Shown: positions 8,756-17,482, numbered from the stretch's first letter. The stretch is DNA of 64,000 nucleotides from JAYPHU01 sp964611435 (GCA_964611435.1 CAZSXT010000005.1:1-64000); one strand, 5' to 3'. The notes: a model not told the origin generated them from the letters alone. Translations and numbers: made by a program.

Positions 8756-9544
8756 TTACGAGGACAGAAAGTCGAGGACGGCCCGGTTAAAGGCGGCCGG
8801 GTTTTCCAGACACGACAAATGCCCCGCGGGATCGATCTCAACAAACTGAGAACCGGGGGTCGCCTCGTGCATCTGTTTCACCCCGGCGGCAGCCGCGCCT
8901 TTGTCCTGCGCGCCGGCGATATACAGTGTTGGTACGGTGATGTGCGTCAGTCGGTCGCCATAGTTGATACCCTGCAGGGCGCGGGCCGCGCCCACATAGC
9001 CGTCGACGGAGGTTTCGGTGATCATCCGGGTGACTTCCGCCATCAGGCCGGGTTCTCGGGCTTGGACATCCGGTTCGAACCAGCGGTCAAGGGTTGAGGC
9101 CACCAACGCCGCCATGCCGGAATTCTGCGCCAGTTCGATCCGGGGCTCCCACGCGGCTTTGAACGGCGGATGGGCTTGGCCATGGCAATCGCAGGCGATG
9201 AGCTTCACCAGTCTCTCCGGGTATCTGATGGCGATCCCCAGACCCGTCGTGCCCCCTAAGGAGAGGCCGATGAAGTGGCTACGGGTGATACCGAGCCCGT
9301 CCCAAAGTGCGATCACATCGTCGGACAACATCTCAATGGTGTAAGGGGGAGGCGTAGCCGGGCTCTTTCCGTGGCCGCGCACCTCGTAAGCCAGCACGTG
9401 ATAGTCAGCCGCCAGCGCCTCGACCTGATGCCGCCAAAGGGCGATATCCGTGGCGTGGGAATGGCTGAGGGTAACCCACGGCCCGGTCTCGTTGCCGGAA
9501 ATCTCGTAAAAGAGTTCGGTCTCTCCGATGGTGATCATCGGCAT
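8756..9544 (-). CDS. Alpha/beta hydrolase (3-oxoadipate enol-lactonase-like)
   Basis: A 262-residue alpha/beta-hydrolase. The oxyanion-loop segment VTLSHSHATD and the nucleophile elbow GLSLGGTTGLG (Ser near residue 95) are clear; a catalytic Asp is likely in AGAQDKG (about 212) and the His in AGHLSCLENPAAFN (about 240). The arrangement and the SCLENPAAFNRAVLDFL ending resemble PcaD enol-lactonases and related C-C hydrolases, though substrate cannot be assigned. It lies 13 bases downstream of the TauE/SafE exporter gene on the same strand, suggesting co-transcription. Confidence 0.85.
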   Translation of the reverse strand: MPMITIGETELFYEISGNETGPWVTLSHSHATDIALWRHQVEALAADYHVLAYEVRGHGKSPATPPPYTIEMLSDDVIALWDGLGITRSHFIGLSLGGTTGLGIAIRYPERLVKLIACDCHGQAHPPFKAAWEPRIELAQNSGMAALVASTLDRWFEPDVQAREPGLMAEVTRMITETSVDGYVGAARALQGINYGDRLTHITVPTLYIAGAQDKGAAAAGVKQMHEATPGSQFVEIDPAGHLSCLENPAAFNRAVLDFLSS

Positions 9545-9557
9545 GGATTGTGTCTCC

Positions 9558-10301
9558 TTAACTGAACCACTCGTTCCAGGGAATTCCGGTCGCGCCGCGA
9601 TAGACCAGGATCAGTGCGGTCGCGATCAGCAGACCGGTGATGATCATGTTGAACCGGCGCTGATCCAGCTTGGGCCCGACCCTTAAACCCACGGCCAGGG
9701 CGAGGAACATCGGAATCAGCGCCGCCGCTCCTTGGGTCATCCGTTCAGGGGTCAGCATGCCCAGGTTCAAAAAACTGATACCCTGGATAAAGCTGAACGA
9801 CATGAGAAGGGCGGAGGCGTTAAAGGCGAACCGGTCCCGGCTCAGATTACGCGCCTGCCAGTAAGGGCCGAACACGGGGAACGATAGGCCGGTGGCGCTC
9901 TGGAAGATGCCGGTGACGAAGCCGACCGGCGGGGCCACGACGCCGGTGCGCTCATCGGGAATTTGGAAATCCGGCTTGGCCCGGCGCAGCAGCAAATAAA
10001 ATCCGACCCAGGCAGCGAGCACCAGGAACATTAGCTCCCGGTTGGCGATGGCCAACAGCCAGGCGCCCAGCGTGGTGCCCACCAGGCCAAAACCGATGCA
10101 GGACAACAGCTCCCAATTGGCCCGCATCTCCTTGCGCAGCATATAGACCACTGCCACGTTGGAGATGAAGGACGGGATGATCATGACCGAGATGGCGTGT
10201 TCCACCCCAACGATGGCGGACAGCAGCGGCACCGCCAGAATGGGCAGGCCGGCCCCGGCGACCCCTTTGACGAACGCGCCGAACGCGATGGCCAGCATCA
10301 C
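9558..10301 (-). CDS. TauE/SafE-family sulfite/organosulfonate exporter-like membrane protein
   Basis: A hydrophobic protein of 247 residues or more with about eight membrane segments and the family hallmark FGAFVKGVAGAGLPILAVPLL near the N-terminus, plus GFVTGIFQSATGLSFPVFGPY in the second half. The family exports anions such as sulfite or sulfoacetate. The start is uncertain: the coordinates use a GTG at 10301 with no ribosome binding site, but the frame runs 15 codons further to an ATC at 10344-10346 that is preceded by AGGAG at nine bases, and this extension completes the first membrane segment. An in-frame TAG lies just upstream, so no ATG is available. It shares a strand with the hydrolase downstream. 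Confidence 0.82.
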   Translation of the reverse strand: MMLAIAFGAFVKGVAGAGLPILAVPLLSAIVGVEHAISVMIIPSFISNVAVVYMLRKEMRANWELLSCIGFGLVGTTLGAWLLAIANRELMFLVLAAWVGFYLLLRRAKPDFQIPDERTGVVAPPVGFVTGIFQSATGLSFPVFGPYWQARNLSRDRFAFNASALLMSFSFIQGISFLNLGMLTPERMTQGAAALIPMFLALAVGLRVGPKLDQRRFNMIITGLLIATALILVYRGATGIPWNEWFS

Positions 10302-10373
10302 CAGGACATAGAGCGTGACGCCGTCGAGTTGGTGGAGGAAGTCGATGGAAGGATACTCCTAAACGCCAGGACC

Positions 10374-10700
10374 CTAGTCCGTGCTTTCGCCCAACAGCCG
10401 CATGCCCTGGCCCAGCATCTGGATAGCCTGTTCATTCCCCTGGGCTGCCGCCTCGTGATACCACATGATGGCGGCCGCGTTGTCCTGGGCAACGCCCCGG
10501 CCAATGTTATACATATCCGCGACCATCAACTGCGCCTCGGCACGACCGGCCTCCGCGTGGGGCAGCAGAATTTGAAAAGCCGTCTCATAATTCTTGGCGT
10601 CATAGGCTGTCTTGCCCTTCTCGAAAGACGAGCCCGCCACCGAGTTGCACGCGGTTGCGAGGACGAGAACAAAACAAAAGGCGATGACGCCAAAGCGCAT
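10374..10700 (-). CDS. Sel1-repeat lipoprotein
   Basis: A 108-residue protein from the ATG at 10700. The N-terminus MRFGVIAFCFVLVLATAC is a lipoprotein signal with a lipobox-like A-T-A-C at residues 15-18. The rest contains TPR-like/Sel1 helices: FEKGKTAYDAKNYETAF and the Sel1 unit AEAQLMVADMYNIGRGV followed by AAAIMWYHEAAAQGN. Sel1 proteins usually serve as interaction scaffolds. It is divergent from another Sel1 protein at 10810, and the two resemble each other in the FxKGxTAYxxxxF segment, suggesting an old duplication. Confidence 0.75.
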   Translation of the reverse strand: MRFGVIAFCFVLVLATACNSVAGSSFEKGKTAYDAKNYETAFQILLPHAEAGRAEAQLMVADMYNIGRGVAQDNAAAIMWYHEAAAQGNEQAIQMLGQGMRLLGESTD

Positions 10701-10809
10701 GGGGCGGGTCCTTCCGTATGGCCCAGTAGATGTCCCCAATCATATACCATCTGCAGGCGCGGTGAAATCCGACTCGTCTGTCACGGCGCGCGTGTGTCAT
10801 ACTCCATCC

Positions 10810-11316
10810 ATGTGGAAAGTATTAGCCGTGATTATCATGTTGGCTGCCGGGTGGAGCGGCGCGCCTGCCTATGCTCAAGCAAACATTGAATCCGAATTCA
10901 ACAAGGGCACCACGGCTTACAACACCGGCGATTTCAGCACCGCGGCCTTCATCTGGGGCAAGCTGGCGGATGAAGGTTCGGCCAAGGCCAAAAGCGCGCT
11001 CGGGACGCTGTATTACACCGGCAGCGGGGTGCCCCGGGATTTCGACCGGGCGCGGGAACTGTTCCTGGAGGCCGCCGCCGGTAACGTGCCCCAGGCCCAC
11101 ATGTTTTTGTCCCTCATGTACCGCAAAGGCGACGGGGTCCGGCAATCTTATACCCTGGCCTACATGTGGTGCGATATCGCCATCGCCGCCGGTCACGAAG
11201 GCGCCAGCTATGTGATCCTGAATCTCGCGGAACACCTGACCGGCGAGGAGACCCTGGAGGCCCAGCGCCTCGCCGCCGAGTGGCGCTCACTTCATCTGAA
11301 GGGCGTTGGAGAGTAA
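10810..11316 (+). CDS. Secreted Sel1-repeat protein
   Basis: A 168-residue protein. The ATG at 10810 is preferred over the longer frame from 10612, because residues 1-22 (MWKVLAVIIMLAAGWSGAPAYA) form a signal peptide with an AYA cleavage site before QANIES. Two or three Sel1 units follow: GSAKAKSALGTLYYTGSGVP, NVPQAHMFLSLMYRKGDGV, and a last one with SYTLAYMWCDIAIAAGH. Periplasmic scaffold role is likely; partner unknown. Divergent from the Sel1 lipoprotein, with about 110 bases between starts. Confidence 0.8.
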   Translation: MWKVLAVIIMLAAGWSGAPAYAQANIESEFNKGTTAYNTGDFSTAAFIWGKLADEGSAKAKSALGTLYYTGSGVPRDFDRARELFLEAAAGNVPQAHMFLSLMYRKGDGVRQSYTLAYMWCDIAIAAGHEGASYVILNLAEHLTGEETLEAQRLAAEWRSLHLKGVGE

Positions 11317-11363
11317 AGTGGCGCGCGCCGGGGGTGATATGCATAGAACAGATGTAACTGTTT

Positions 11364-12611
11364 ATGGCCGATAAGAACCAAGGAGAGTCCCCAACGGAAC
11401 ACGTTTTGCTGCGTGTGCTCGGTCTTCCGATTCTTATTCTTTACGGAGTCGGCGTCACCGTCGGCGCGGGTATCTTTGTGCTTATCGGCAATGTTGTTGA
11501 GGTTGCCGGTTCCAGAGCGCCCATTGCCTTCATCCTAGCTGCTATTGTGGCCGGGATAACGGCGGTAAGTTACGCCACCTTGTCCCGTGGGTTCCCCCAA
11601 GCCGCAGGCGCATCTCTCTACGCCAAGGTGGCGTTTGGGCGGGGCCCCGGTATGATCGTCGGGTTGGGGGTCGCGCTGACCGCCATCATCTCGAGCGCAA
11701 CAATCGTTTTGGGATTTGCGGGCTATGTCATTGAGTTGATCAACCTTCCCACGCCGATCATCATTCTGCTGTCGGTGGGCGCTATCGGTATTCTTGTCCA
11801 ACGCGGGGTCAAGGAAAGTGTGGGGGTGGCCGCCGTGCTTACATTGGTTGAAATCGGTATACTTTTGGCGGTTATCACGGTAGGCGTTCCAACCCTTACG
11901 TCGATCAAACCGTGGGCTGAAGCTTTTAGTCTCTCGGGGGAGCTGCCGATCGGCGGGATCGTCTCTGCCGCTATTTTGGCATTCTTTGCCTTTATCGGGT
12001 TTGAAGACCTGGTCAATATGTCGGAAGAAGCTTTGGCTCCGGAACACACGATGGGCAAAGCAATATTGGGCACCCTCCTGATAACAACCGCGGTGTACAT
12101 TCTTCTTGCCGTGATTGCTGTCGGCGTGCCGGACCGGGATGGGCTGATTCAAAGTACCGCGCCAGTCGCCGCCATCTGGACACAGTTGACCGGCTTTTCA
12201 AGTTCTTGGCTGACGTCGATGGCTCTCATAGCCGTCATCAACGGCGTTATTGTGCAGATTGTCATGGCCAGCAGGCTTCTCTACGGCATGGCGCGGGCTG
12301 GGATGATGCCCACGCCACTGGCGAAAATTGGGTCCAGACATACGCCTGTCACCGCTACATGGTTCATTGTCGCCGTTGTCGTTGTTCTGGCTCTCGTGTT
12401 TCCCATCGGTACTTTGGCGCGGGCAACGACCACCGTTACGTTGCTGGTTTTCGCCGCGGTCAACCTCTCGCTCATCGTGATTGGAAACAGACAAGGAAGC
12501 GGCCCTATCCATGCCCGGCGATGGGTGGGTGTGGTTGGTTTCTGTCTCACCTTTGGTTTGGCGCTCAACGAACTCGTATCCTTGAGCAAGTTTTGGGGAG
12601 GGGAAGGATGA
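11364..12611 (+). CDS. APC-superfamily amino acid permease
   Basis: A 415-residue inner-membrane transporter of the amino acid-polyamine-organocation superfamily with about 11-12 hydrophobic segments. The helix 1 signature GVGVTVGAGIFVLIGNVV (about residues 28-45) contains the GAGIF substrate-binding motif; the conserved helix 6 region reads FFAFIGFEDLVNMSEEALAPEHTMGKAI. These match the YfnA/cationic amino acid transporter group. Its stop codon overlaps the start of the downstream beta-CASP nuclease gene in an ATGA arrangement, indicating translational coupling. Substrate not determinable. Confidence 0.9.
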   Translation: MADKNQGESPTEHVLLRVLGLPILILYGVGVTVGAGIFVLIGNVVEVAGSRAPIAFILAAIVAGITAVSYATLSRGFPQAAGASLYAKVAFGRGPGMIVGLGVALTAIISSATIVLGFAGYVIELINLPTPIIILLSVGAIGILVQRGVKESVGVAAVLTLVEIGILLAVITVGVPTLTSIKPWAEAFSLSGELPIGGIVSAAILAFFAFIGFEDLVNMSEEALAPEHTMGKAILGTLLITTAVYILLAVIAVGVPDRDGLIQSTAPVAAIWTQLTGFSSSWLTSMALIAVINGVIVQIVMASRLLYGMARAGMMPTPLAKIGSRHTPVTATWFIVAVVVVLALVFPIGTLARATTTVTLLVFAAVNLSLIVIGNRQGSGPIHARRWVGVVGFCLTFGLALNELVSLSKFWGGEG

Positions 12612-13975
12612 AGGTCACTATTTTAGGAGCCGCTCAGGAAGTGACCGGCAGCTGCCACTTGCTGGAAACAAGGGGGAAGCGGATACTCCTGGATTGCGGG
12701 CTTTACCAAGGCGGCGCCGATAGTCACGAACGCAATGCCCAATCGTTTTCGTTCGACCCCAAGACCATAGATGCGGTGGTCTTAAGCCACGCTCATATTG
12801 ATCATAGCGGACGTCTGCCCCATTTGGTCAAAAGGGGTTTTTCAGGGAAAATATTCGCCCATCGTGCGACGCGGGACCTGTGCAGAATAATGCTCCGGGA
12901 CTCAGCCTTTCTACAGGAAAGAGGGGCGGCGTGGGAAAATCGCAAACGCCAACGCAAGCACCTAAAATTGATCCAGCCGCTCTACAATCAGAAAGACGTT
13001 CAGATTTGTATGAGAAAGTTTAAAGCGGTGGACTTTGACGATTGGTTCGAGCCGGTGAAAGGCGTGCGCGTTCGGCTCAGATCGGCAGGACATATTCTTG
13101 GCGCTTCCTTCGTGGAAGTCTCAGAGGAAGCCGGGTCCGCGATAATATTTTCCGGCGACTTGGGGAGTTACACCGCGCCCTTGTTGGAACCGCCCAAAGC
13201 GTCCGGAGCATGCGATTTGATGTTGGTTGAAAGCACCTATGGCAATCGTCTGCACCGTTCCATGTCCGAGACTTGGAAAGAGATTGGGGAAATTCTCTCG
13301 AACGCGGATGCGAACCGGGGAAATATACTGATTCCGGCTTTTGCGGTTGGCCGGACGCAGCAAATTCTGCATGCATTCCATAGCCATTTTGAGGAATGGG
13401 GGCTGAACCGCTGGAAGGTTTTTCTGGATAGTCCCCTCGCGATCGAAGCCTGTGAGATTCATGACCGGCACAGAAGCCTTCTACGACAGGATATTGATTT
13501 GGGGCCCAATCTTACGTCGCTCAAGAATCTGCACATCTCCAAGACGGCCAAACAGTCGATGGCGCTCAACAATGTGAAAAGCGGGGCTATTATTGTGGCG
13601 GGCAGCGGCATGTGCGAAGGCGGCAGGATCAGGCACCACCTAAAGCACAACCTCTGGAGAGATAACTGCCATGTTCTGATCGTTGGATATCAGGCTGGCG
13701 GCACCTTGGGCCGGCGGCTTGTTGAAGGGGCAAAGCGGGTCTCGATATGGGGCGAGGCAATTCAAGTCGGCGCGAAGATCCACACAATTGGCGGTTTATC
13801 GGCTCATGCCGACCAAAATGACCTGATCCGTTGGATACAGGACGCACCCGGGAATCCCCAGGTCGCCCTCGTTCATGGAGAGCCGGAATCTCAGGAAGGT
13901 CTGCAAGCCGCTTTGGGTGACGCCGGAATCAGCAATGTCATCCGGCCCACGCTGGGCGAGGTGATTACCGTCTAA
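12608..13975 (+). CDS. Beta-CASP metallo-beta-lactamase-fold ribonuclease
   Basis: A 455-residue protein with all motifs of a beta-CASP RNase. Motif 1 is in LLDCGLYQGG, motif 2 is HAHIDHSGRLP (about residues 60-70), motif 3 is the His in SAGHILGASF, motif 4 is GDLG. The beta-CASP domain shows AFAVGRTQ, SGMCEGGRIRHH and the C-terminal metal ligands SAHADQ and VHGEP. Related proteins (YpsH/CPSF73-like) cleave RNA endonucleolytically or processively. The start at 12608 overlaps the permease stop, and the family N-terminus MKVTILGAAQEVTGSCHLLE begins exactly there. Coupling to a permease is unusual and the joint role is unknown. Confidence 0.92.
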   Translation: MKVTILGAAQEVTGSCHLLETRGKRILLDCGLYQGGADSHERNAQSFSFDPKTIDAVVLSHAHIDHSGRLPHLVKRGFSGKIFAHRATRDLCRIMLRDSAFLQERGAAWENRKRQRKHLKLIQPLYNQKDVQICMRKFKAVDFDDWFEPVKGVRVRLRSAGHILGASFVEVSEEAGSAIIFSGDLGSYTAPLLEPPKASGACDLMLVESTYGNRLHRSMSETWKEIGEILSNADANRGNILIPAFAVGRTQQILHAFHSHFEEWGLNRWKVFLDSPLAIEACEIHDRHRSLLRQDIDLGPNLTSLKNLHISKTAKQSMALNNVKSGAIIVAGSGMCEGGRIRHHLKHNLWRDNCHVLIVGYQAGGTLGRRLVEGAKRVSIWGEAIQVGAKIHTIGGLSAHADQNDLIRWIQDAPGNPQVALVHGEPESQEGLQAALGDAGISNVIRPTLGEVITV

Positions 13976-13990
13976 GAACGTTCTTTCGAG

Positions 13991-14377
13991 TTAATCCAGC
14001 ACCGCGATGAATTCGATCTGGACCTTGCGGCCGGGGACCATGTCGTGGATCGACGTGTGCCGCACCGGGCGGTCGTCCTCGTCCGGGAACATTTTGATCC
14101 ATTCTGGATTGATGAATTTGCGGTCGTCCCGGTCCTTCACATAGACTGACGCTTTGGCGATATCCGCCGGGGAGCCGCCGGCCCGCTCCATGATATTGCG
14201 GACGTTCTGGAACATGTTCTTTACCTGGGATTCGATGTCTTCCGGGATTTCGTGGGTTTCGGGATCGTCGCCCCCCACGGCAGCGGAAAAGACCATGTTG
14301 CCAACTTTGACCGCCGGCGGGAATGGTTGCGGATGTTCTGGGATATTGGGTCCGGTGAGTGCTTCGCGTTTCGGCAT
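13991..14377 (-). CDS. RidA family (YjgF/YER057c/UK114) protein
   Basis: A 128-residue RidA-type protein, start at the ATG preceded by AGGAGG at eight bases. Family features are GNMVFSAAVGGDDPETHEIPED and VKNMFQNVRNIMERAGGSPADIAKASVYVKD; the C-terminal substrate-stabilising Arg/Glu region reads RPVRHTSIHDMVPGRKVQIEFIAVLD. RidA enzymes deaminate reactive enamines/imines, but many subfamilies in catabolic operons have other roles. Here it lies 37 bases downstream of a class III ring-cleavage dioxygenase and is likely in its transcript, so a role as an isomerase or deaminase of ring-cleavage products is plausible, by inference. Confidence 0.85.
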   Translation of the reverse strand: MPKREALTGPNIPEHPQPFPPAVKVGNMVFSAAVGGDDPETHEIPEDIESQVKNMFQNVRNIMERAGGSPADIAKASVYVKDRDDRKFINPEWIKMFPDEDDRPVRHTSIHDMVPGRKVQIEFIAVLD

Positions 14378-14414
14378 TTGAGTGTTTCCTCCTATGAAAT
14401 AATAAGTTTCCGGC

Positions 14415-15425
14415 CTAGCGCCAGGCGGCAAATCCCATGGCCGTGCCGGTACCGGCTTCCGACCGGTAGCACGGCACGTAATCGATCAGCTCCATCTCAA
14501 AATCGCAGTCGGCGATGGCGCCCAGCATGATCAGCCAGTTTTTTACTTCCGACGTGCCGGAGCGGTAAATGATGTCCGGCTCGTCCACGAGGACTTGGTA
14601 GTCGCCGGTCCGCATGGCCTCTAGCATCCGGTGGTCCCAATCCTCATCAATCACAAAGTGGCTGAGCCCGCCAGAGCCCAACAGCGCCACCCGCTGATCG
14701 CTGTCCCAGGAACGGATGGCCTTGCCCAAGGTTCTACCGAATTCAAAACAGCGCCGGGGCGAGGGCTGATTGGGCGGATAATAGGTGTTCACCAGGATCG
14801 GCACCATGGAGATCGGCTGATCCCGCAGCACCCGGCGGTAGATGAATGTATAGGCGTGGCCGATGCCGATGGGTTTGCCGTTCTTGTCGTGGGGCATGTC
14901 GGTGGACGAGGTGACCTCGAAATCATTGGCGCCCGCCGTGGTGATCATGTGCTCCGCCAGATCGGAGGCGACCGGGTATAGGGTGTCCTCCGGTGTGTGG
15001 CGCATACTTTCCACCATCTGGATGCTGGGGTGCTTATGCTCATGGTCCCTCGGATCGTAGGCTGAATTCAAGATGCCGTCGCCGTGGAAAATGGTGATCG
15101 CCGGCTGCAGGGCGGCGGAATACCATTCGTCCTGATCATCGCCAATCACGACCAGCACATCCGGGTTCACATCGCGGATCGTATCGCCCAGTTTGGCGAT
15201 GGCGGCCTGGTTGCGGTCGTGATGGATCTGCCGCTGCGCATCGCCGCACAGGGTTTCATAGTCCTTGTCGGTACGGATCGCCTTCAGCTCGTCGAATGTA
15301 TACTCCTTGCCGCGATAGGGATGGCTGACGGAGCGGTCGAACTTGGCCCGCGCGACCCAATCGTCCGGTTCCATGACCAGGATAAGACTGTGCGATGATC
15401 CGAATCCGGCGACAATTTCCGCCAT
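14415..15425 (-). CDS. Class III extradiol ring-cleavage dioxygenase (LigB/DesZ-like)
   Basis: A 336-residue protein, start at the ATG with a GGGAGGAG site. It belongs to the LigB-type non-haem Fe(II) dioxygenases: N-terminal AGFGSSHSLILVMEPDDW carries a metal His in GSSH, followed by NPDVLVVIGDDQDEWY, a catalytic His in TSSTDMPHD/IGIGHAYTF, VPILVNTYYPPNQPSPRRC, and GSGGLSHFVIDEDWDH near residue 240. The length and the GDDQDEW segment match 3-O-methylgallate dioxygenases and gallate dioxygenase-type enzymes rather than two-subunit protocatechuate 4,5-dioxygenase; no LigA-like alpha subunit is seen. It faces the aldolase and hydratase genes at 15593-17482, with which it makes a coherent pathway. 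Confidence 0.85.
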   Translation of the reverse strand: MAEIVAGFGSSHSLILVMEPDDWVARAKFDRSVSHPYRGKEYTFDELKAIRTDKDYETLCGDAQRQIHHDRNQAAIAKLGDTIRDVNPDVLVVIGDDQDEWYSAALQPAITIFHGDGILNSAYDPRDHEHKHPSIQMVESMRHTPEDTLYPVASDLAEHMITTAGANDFEVTSSTDMPHDKNGKPIGIGHAYTFIYRRVLRDQPISMVPILVNTYYPPNQPSPRRCFEFGRTLGKAIRSWDSDQRVALLGSGGLSHFVIDEDWDHRMLEAMRTGDYQVLVDEPDIIYRSGTSEVKNWLIMLGAIADCDFEMELIDYVPCYRSEAGTGTAMGFAAWR

Positions 15426-15592
15426 AAATCTCCTCCCTCTAGACCCGGCTACGTTAAGCCGCCGGATGAGGCTCGGCAAGGCGCGAATTGGCGGTGCTGC
15501 ATGCCGTTTTCCCTATAAAAGCCTTGCAATATAGGGTGCTGGATATGAAAACGTAGGACAGTAAAACGAACCAAAACCGGGGATGATCAGAT

Positions 15593-16453
15593 ATGAGCGA
15601 CCTGCCTCGCCTCAACGGCATAATCGCAGCCCTGGAAAAGGGCATTGCCTTTTCCGCCTTCTCGCCGATCGACCAGCAATCGGCGATCGCCATGACCAAC
15701 AGCAAGTTCGACGGCATCGTCTTCGAAGCCGAGCATAATCCGTGGGACGCGGGCGAGCTGAGCCTGGCGCTGCAGTTCATGCTGGACCGCCGCGCCATTG
15801 CCGGTTCGGGTTCGGTCGCGCCGGCGGTGACGCCGCTGGTCCGGGTGCCGGTGAACGGGGTGGAGATGGCGCAATGGCAGGCTAAGCAGGCGCTGGACAG
15901 CGGTGTTTATGGCGTGGTCTGGCCGCACATTTCCACCGCCGAAGAGGCGTATAACGCGGTGGCCGCCTGCCGCTATCCGCGGCTGCCCGACAAACCGAAC
16001 TTCGAGCCGCAGGGCATCCGCGGCGACGGGCCGACCCGGGCCTGCCGCTATTGGGGCATTACCAATCAGGAATACTACAAGAAGGCCGATGTCTGGCCGC
16101 TGGACCCGAACGGGGAAATCCTGGTGGTCATTCAGATCGAGGACACCAAGGGCATCGACAATCTGGAAGACATGCTGAAGAACGTACCGGGTATTGGCGT
16201 TATCCTGATCGGCGAGGGCGATCTGGGTCAGGAACTAGGCTACCCCCGCGAATATGACCATCCGGAGCTGTTGAAGGCCATGGCCGAAGTGGTCCGGATT
16301 TGTAAGGACAATAATGTGGTTGTCGGACACCCCCACGCCAATCCGGGCAACATGCAGCGCATTATGGACGAGGGCTACCGGTTCATCATGTCCGGGCCGA
16401 CCCGGTCCTACGCGGGCTTGGAAAAAGGCCTGGAACTGACCGGGCGCAGCTAG
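15593..16453 (+). CDS. HpcH/HpaI-family class II aldolase
   Basis: A 286-residue protein of the HpcH/HpaI aldolase/citrate lyase beta-subunit family. Recognisable parts are the N-terminal FDGIVFEAEHNPWD, TPLVRVPVNGVEMAQWQAKQALDSGVYGVVWPHI with the pyruvate-binding Arg, and the metal-binding IQIEDTKGIDNLEDML and LIGEGDLGQELG (Glu and Asp ligands). These enzymes cleave 4-hydroxy-2-oxo acids to pyruvate and an aldehyde or oxo acid. Neighbouring dioxygenase and LigJ-like hydratase suggest it cleaves 4-carboxy-4-hydroxy-2-oxoadipate or a related intermediate, a job usually done by the unrelated LigK/RraA fold, so this would be a replacement. Inserted segment between residues 130 and 170 is longer than in HpaI. 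Confidence 0.85.
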   Translation: MSDLPRLNGIIAALEKGIAFSAFSPIDQQSAIAMTNSKFDGIVFEAEHNPWDAGELSLALQFMLDRRAIAGSGSVAPAVTPLVRVPVNGVEMAQWQAKQALDSGVYGVVWPHISTAEEAYNAVAACRYPRLPDKPNFEPQGIRGDGPTRACRYWGITNQEYYKKADVWPLDPNGEILVVIQIEDTKGIDNLEDMLKNVPGIGVILIGEGDLGQELGYPREYDHPELLKAMAEVVRICKDNNVVVGHPHANPGNMQRIMDEGYRFIMSGPTRSYAGLEKGLELTGRS

Positions 16454-16474
16454 AGAAAGACAGGAGACAGAGAG

Positions 16475-17482
16475 ATGATCATCGATATTCACGGCCACTA
16501 CACGACCGAGCCGGAAAAATTCAAACAATGGCGTCAGGACCAGTTGAAGTCGGTTGAGGACGGCAATTACAAGCGCACGATTGAGCTCCTGGATTTCACC
16601 GACGACGAGATCAAGGAAACGATCGAGCCCAACCAACGGCAAAAGCAGCTGGAGCGCGGCACCGATGTCACCATCATCTCGCCCCGCGCGTCGGGCATGG
16701 GCCATCATCTGGGCACGGCGGAGACCTCCATCGAATGGTCGCAGGCCTCCAACGATATGATCTATCGGATCACCCAGCTGTATCCCGACAACTTCATCGG
16801 CGTTTGCCAGTTGCCGCAGTTTCCGGGGGCCGAGCCCAAGGACAGCATTCCGGAGCTGGAGCGCTGCGTAAATGAGTTGGGCTTTGTCGGCTGCAACCTG
16901 AACCCCGATCCGTCGGGCGCGTATTGGACCGATCCGCCGTTGACCGACAAGTGGTGGTATCCGATCTACGAGAAAATGGAAGAGCTGCAGGTCCCGGCGA
17001 TGATCCACGTCTCCAGCTCCTGCAATCCGAACTTCCACGCCACCGGCGCACACTACATCGCCGCCGACACGACGGCGTTCATGCAGCTCATCCTCGGTGA
17101 TCTGTTCAAGGACTTCCCGACCCTGAAGTTCGTCATTCCCCACGGCGGCGGCGCGGTGCCGTTCCACTGGGGCCGGTATCGGGGGCTCGCTCAGGACATG
17201 GGCAAGCCGTTGCTGGAAGATCATCTGCTGGATAACGTGTTCTTTGACACTTGCGTCTATCACCAGGCGGGCATTGATTGCATGTCCAAGGTGATCCCGG
17301 CGAAGAACATCTTGTTCGCTTCGGAGCTTTTGGGCGCGGTGAAGGGCATCGATCCGACCACCGGGCACAATTACGACGACACCAAGCGCTATATCGACGC
17401 GACGCCGCACCTCAATGACGACGAGAAGCAGCTGATCTTCGAAGGCAATGCGCGCCGGGTCTATCCGCGGCTCAAGGTCTAG
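16475..17482 (+). CDS. Amidohydrolase-family hydratase, LigJ (4-oxalomesaconate hydratase)-like
   Basis: A 335-residue amidohydrolase-superfamily (COG2159) protein. The first metal motif is DIHGHY (residues 4-9, H-x-H), another His lies in MIHVSSS, then FVIPHGGGAVPFHWGRYRG, and the late metal/active-site segment LFASELLGAVKGIDPTTGH, which in LigJ reads very similarly. LigJ hydrates 4-oxalomesaconate in the protocatechuate 4,5-cleavage and gallate pathways. The gene begins 21 bases after the HpcH aldolase with an AGGAGACAGAG site, so both are probably co-expressed. Together with the dioxygenase across the divergent promoter they can take gallate-type ring products to pyruvate and oxo acids. 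Confidence 0.85.
   Translation: MIIDIHGHYTTEPEKFKQWRQDQLKSVEDGNYKRTIELLDFTDDEIKETIEPNQRQKQLERGTDVTIISPRASGMGHHLGTAETSIEWSQASNDMIYRITQLYPDNFIGVCQLPQFPGAEPKDSIPELERCVNELGFVGCNLNPDPSGAYWTDPPLTDKWWYPIYEKMEELQVPAMIHVSSSCNPNFHATGAHYIAADTTAFMQLILGDLFKDFPTLKFVIPHGGGAVPFHWGRYRGLAQDMGKPLLEDHLLDNVFFDTCVYHQAGIDCMSKVIPAKNILFASELLGAVKGIDPTTGHNYDDTKRYIDATPHLNDDEKQLIFEGNARRVYPRLKV

Noticed and set aside
16235..17410. Minus-strand open frame of 391 codons over the aldolase/hydratase genes
   Set aside because: Shadow of two well-supported plus-strand genes, Arg/His/Val-rich translation, no domain.
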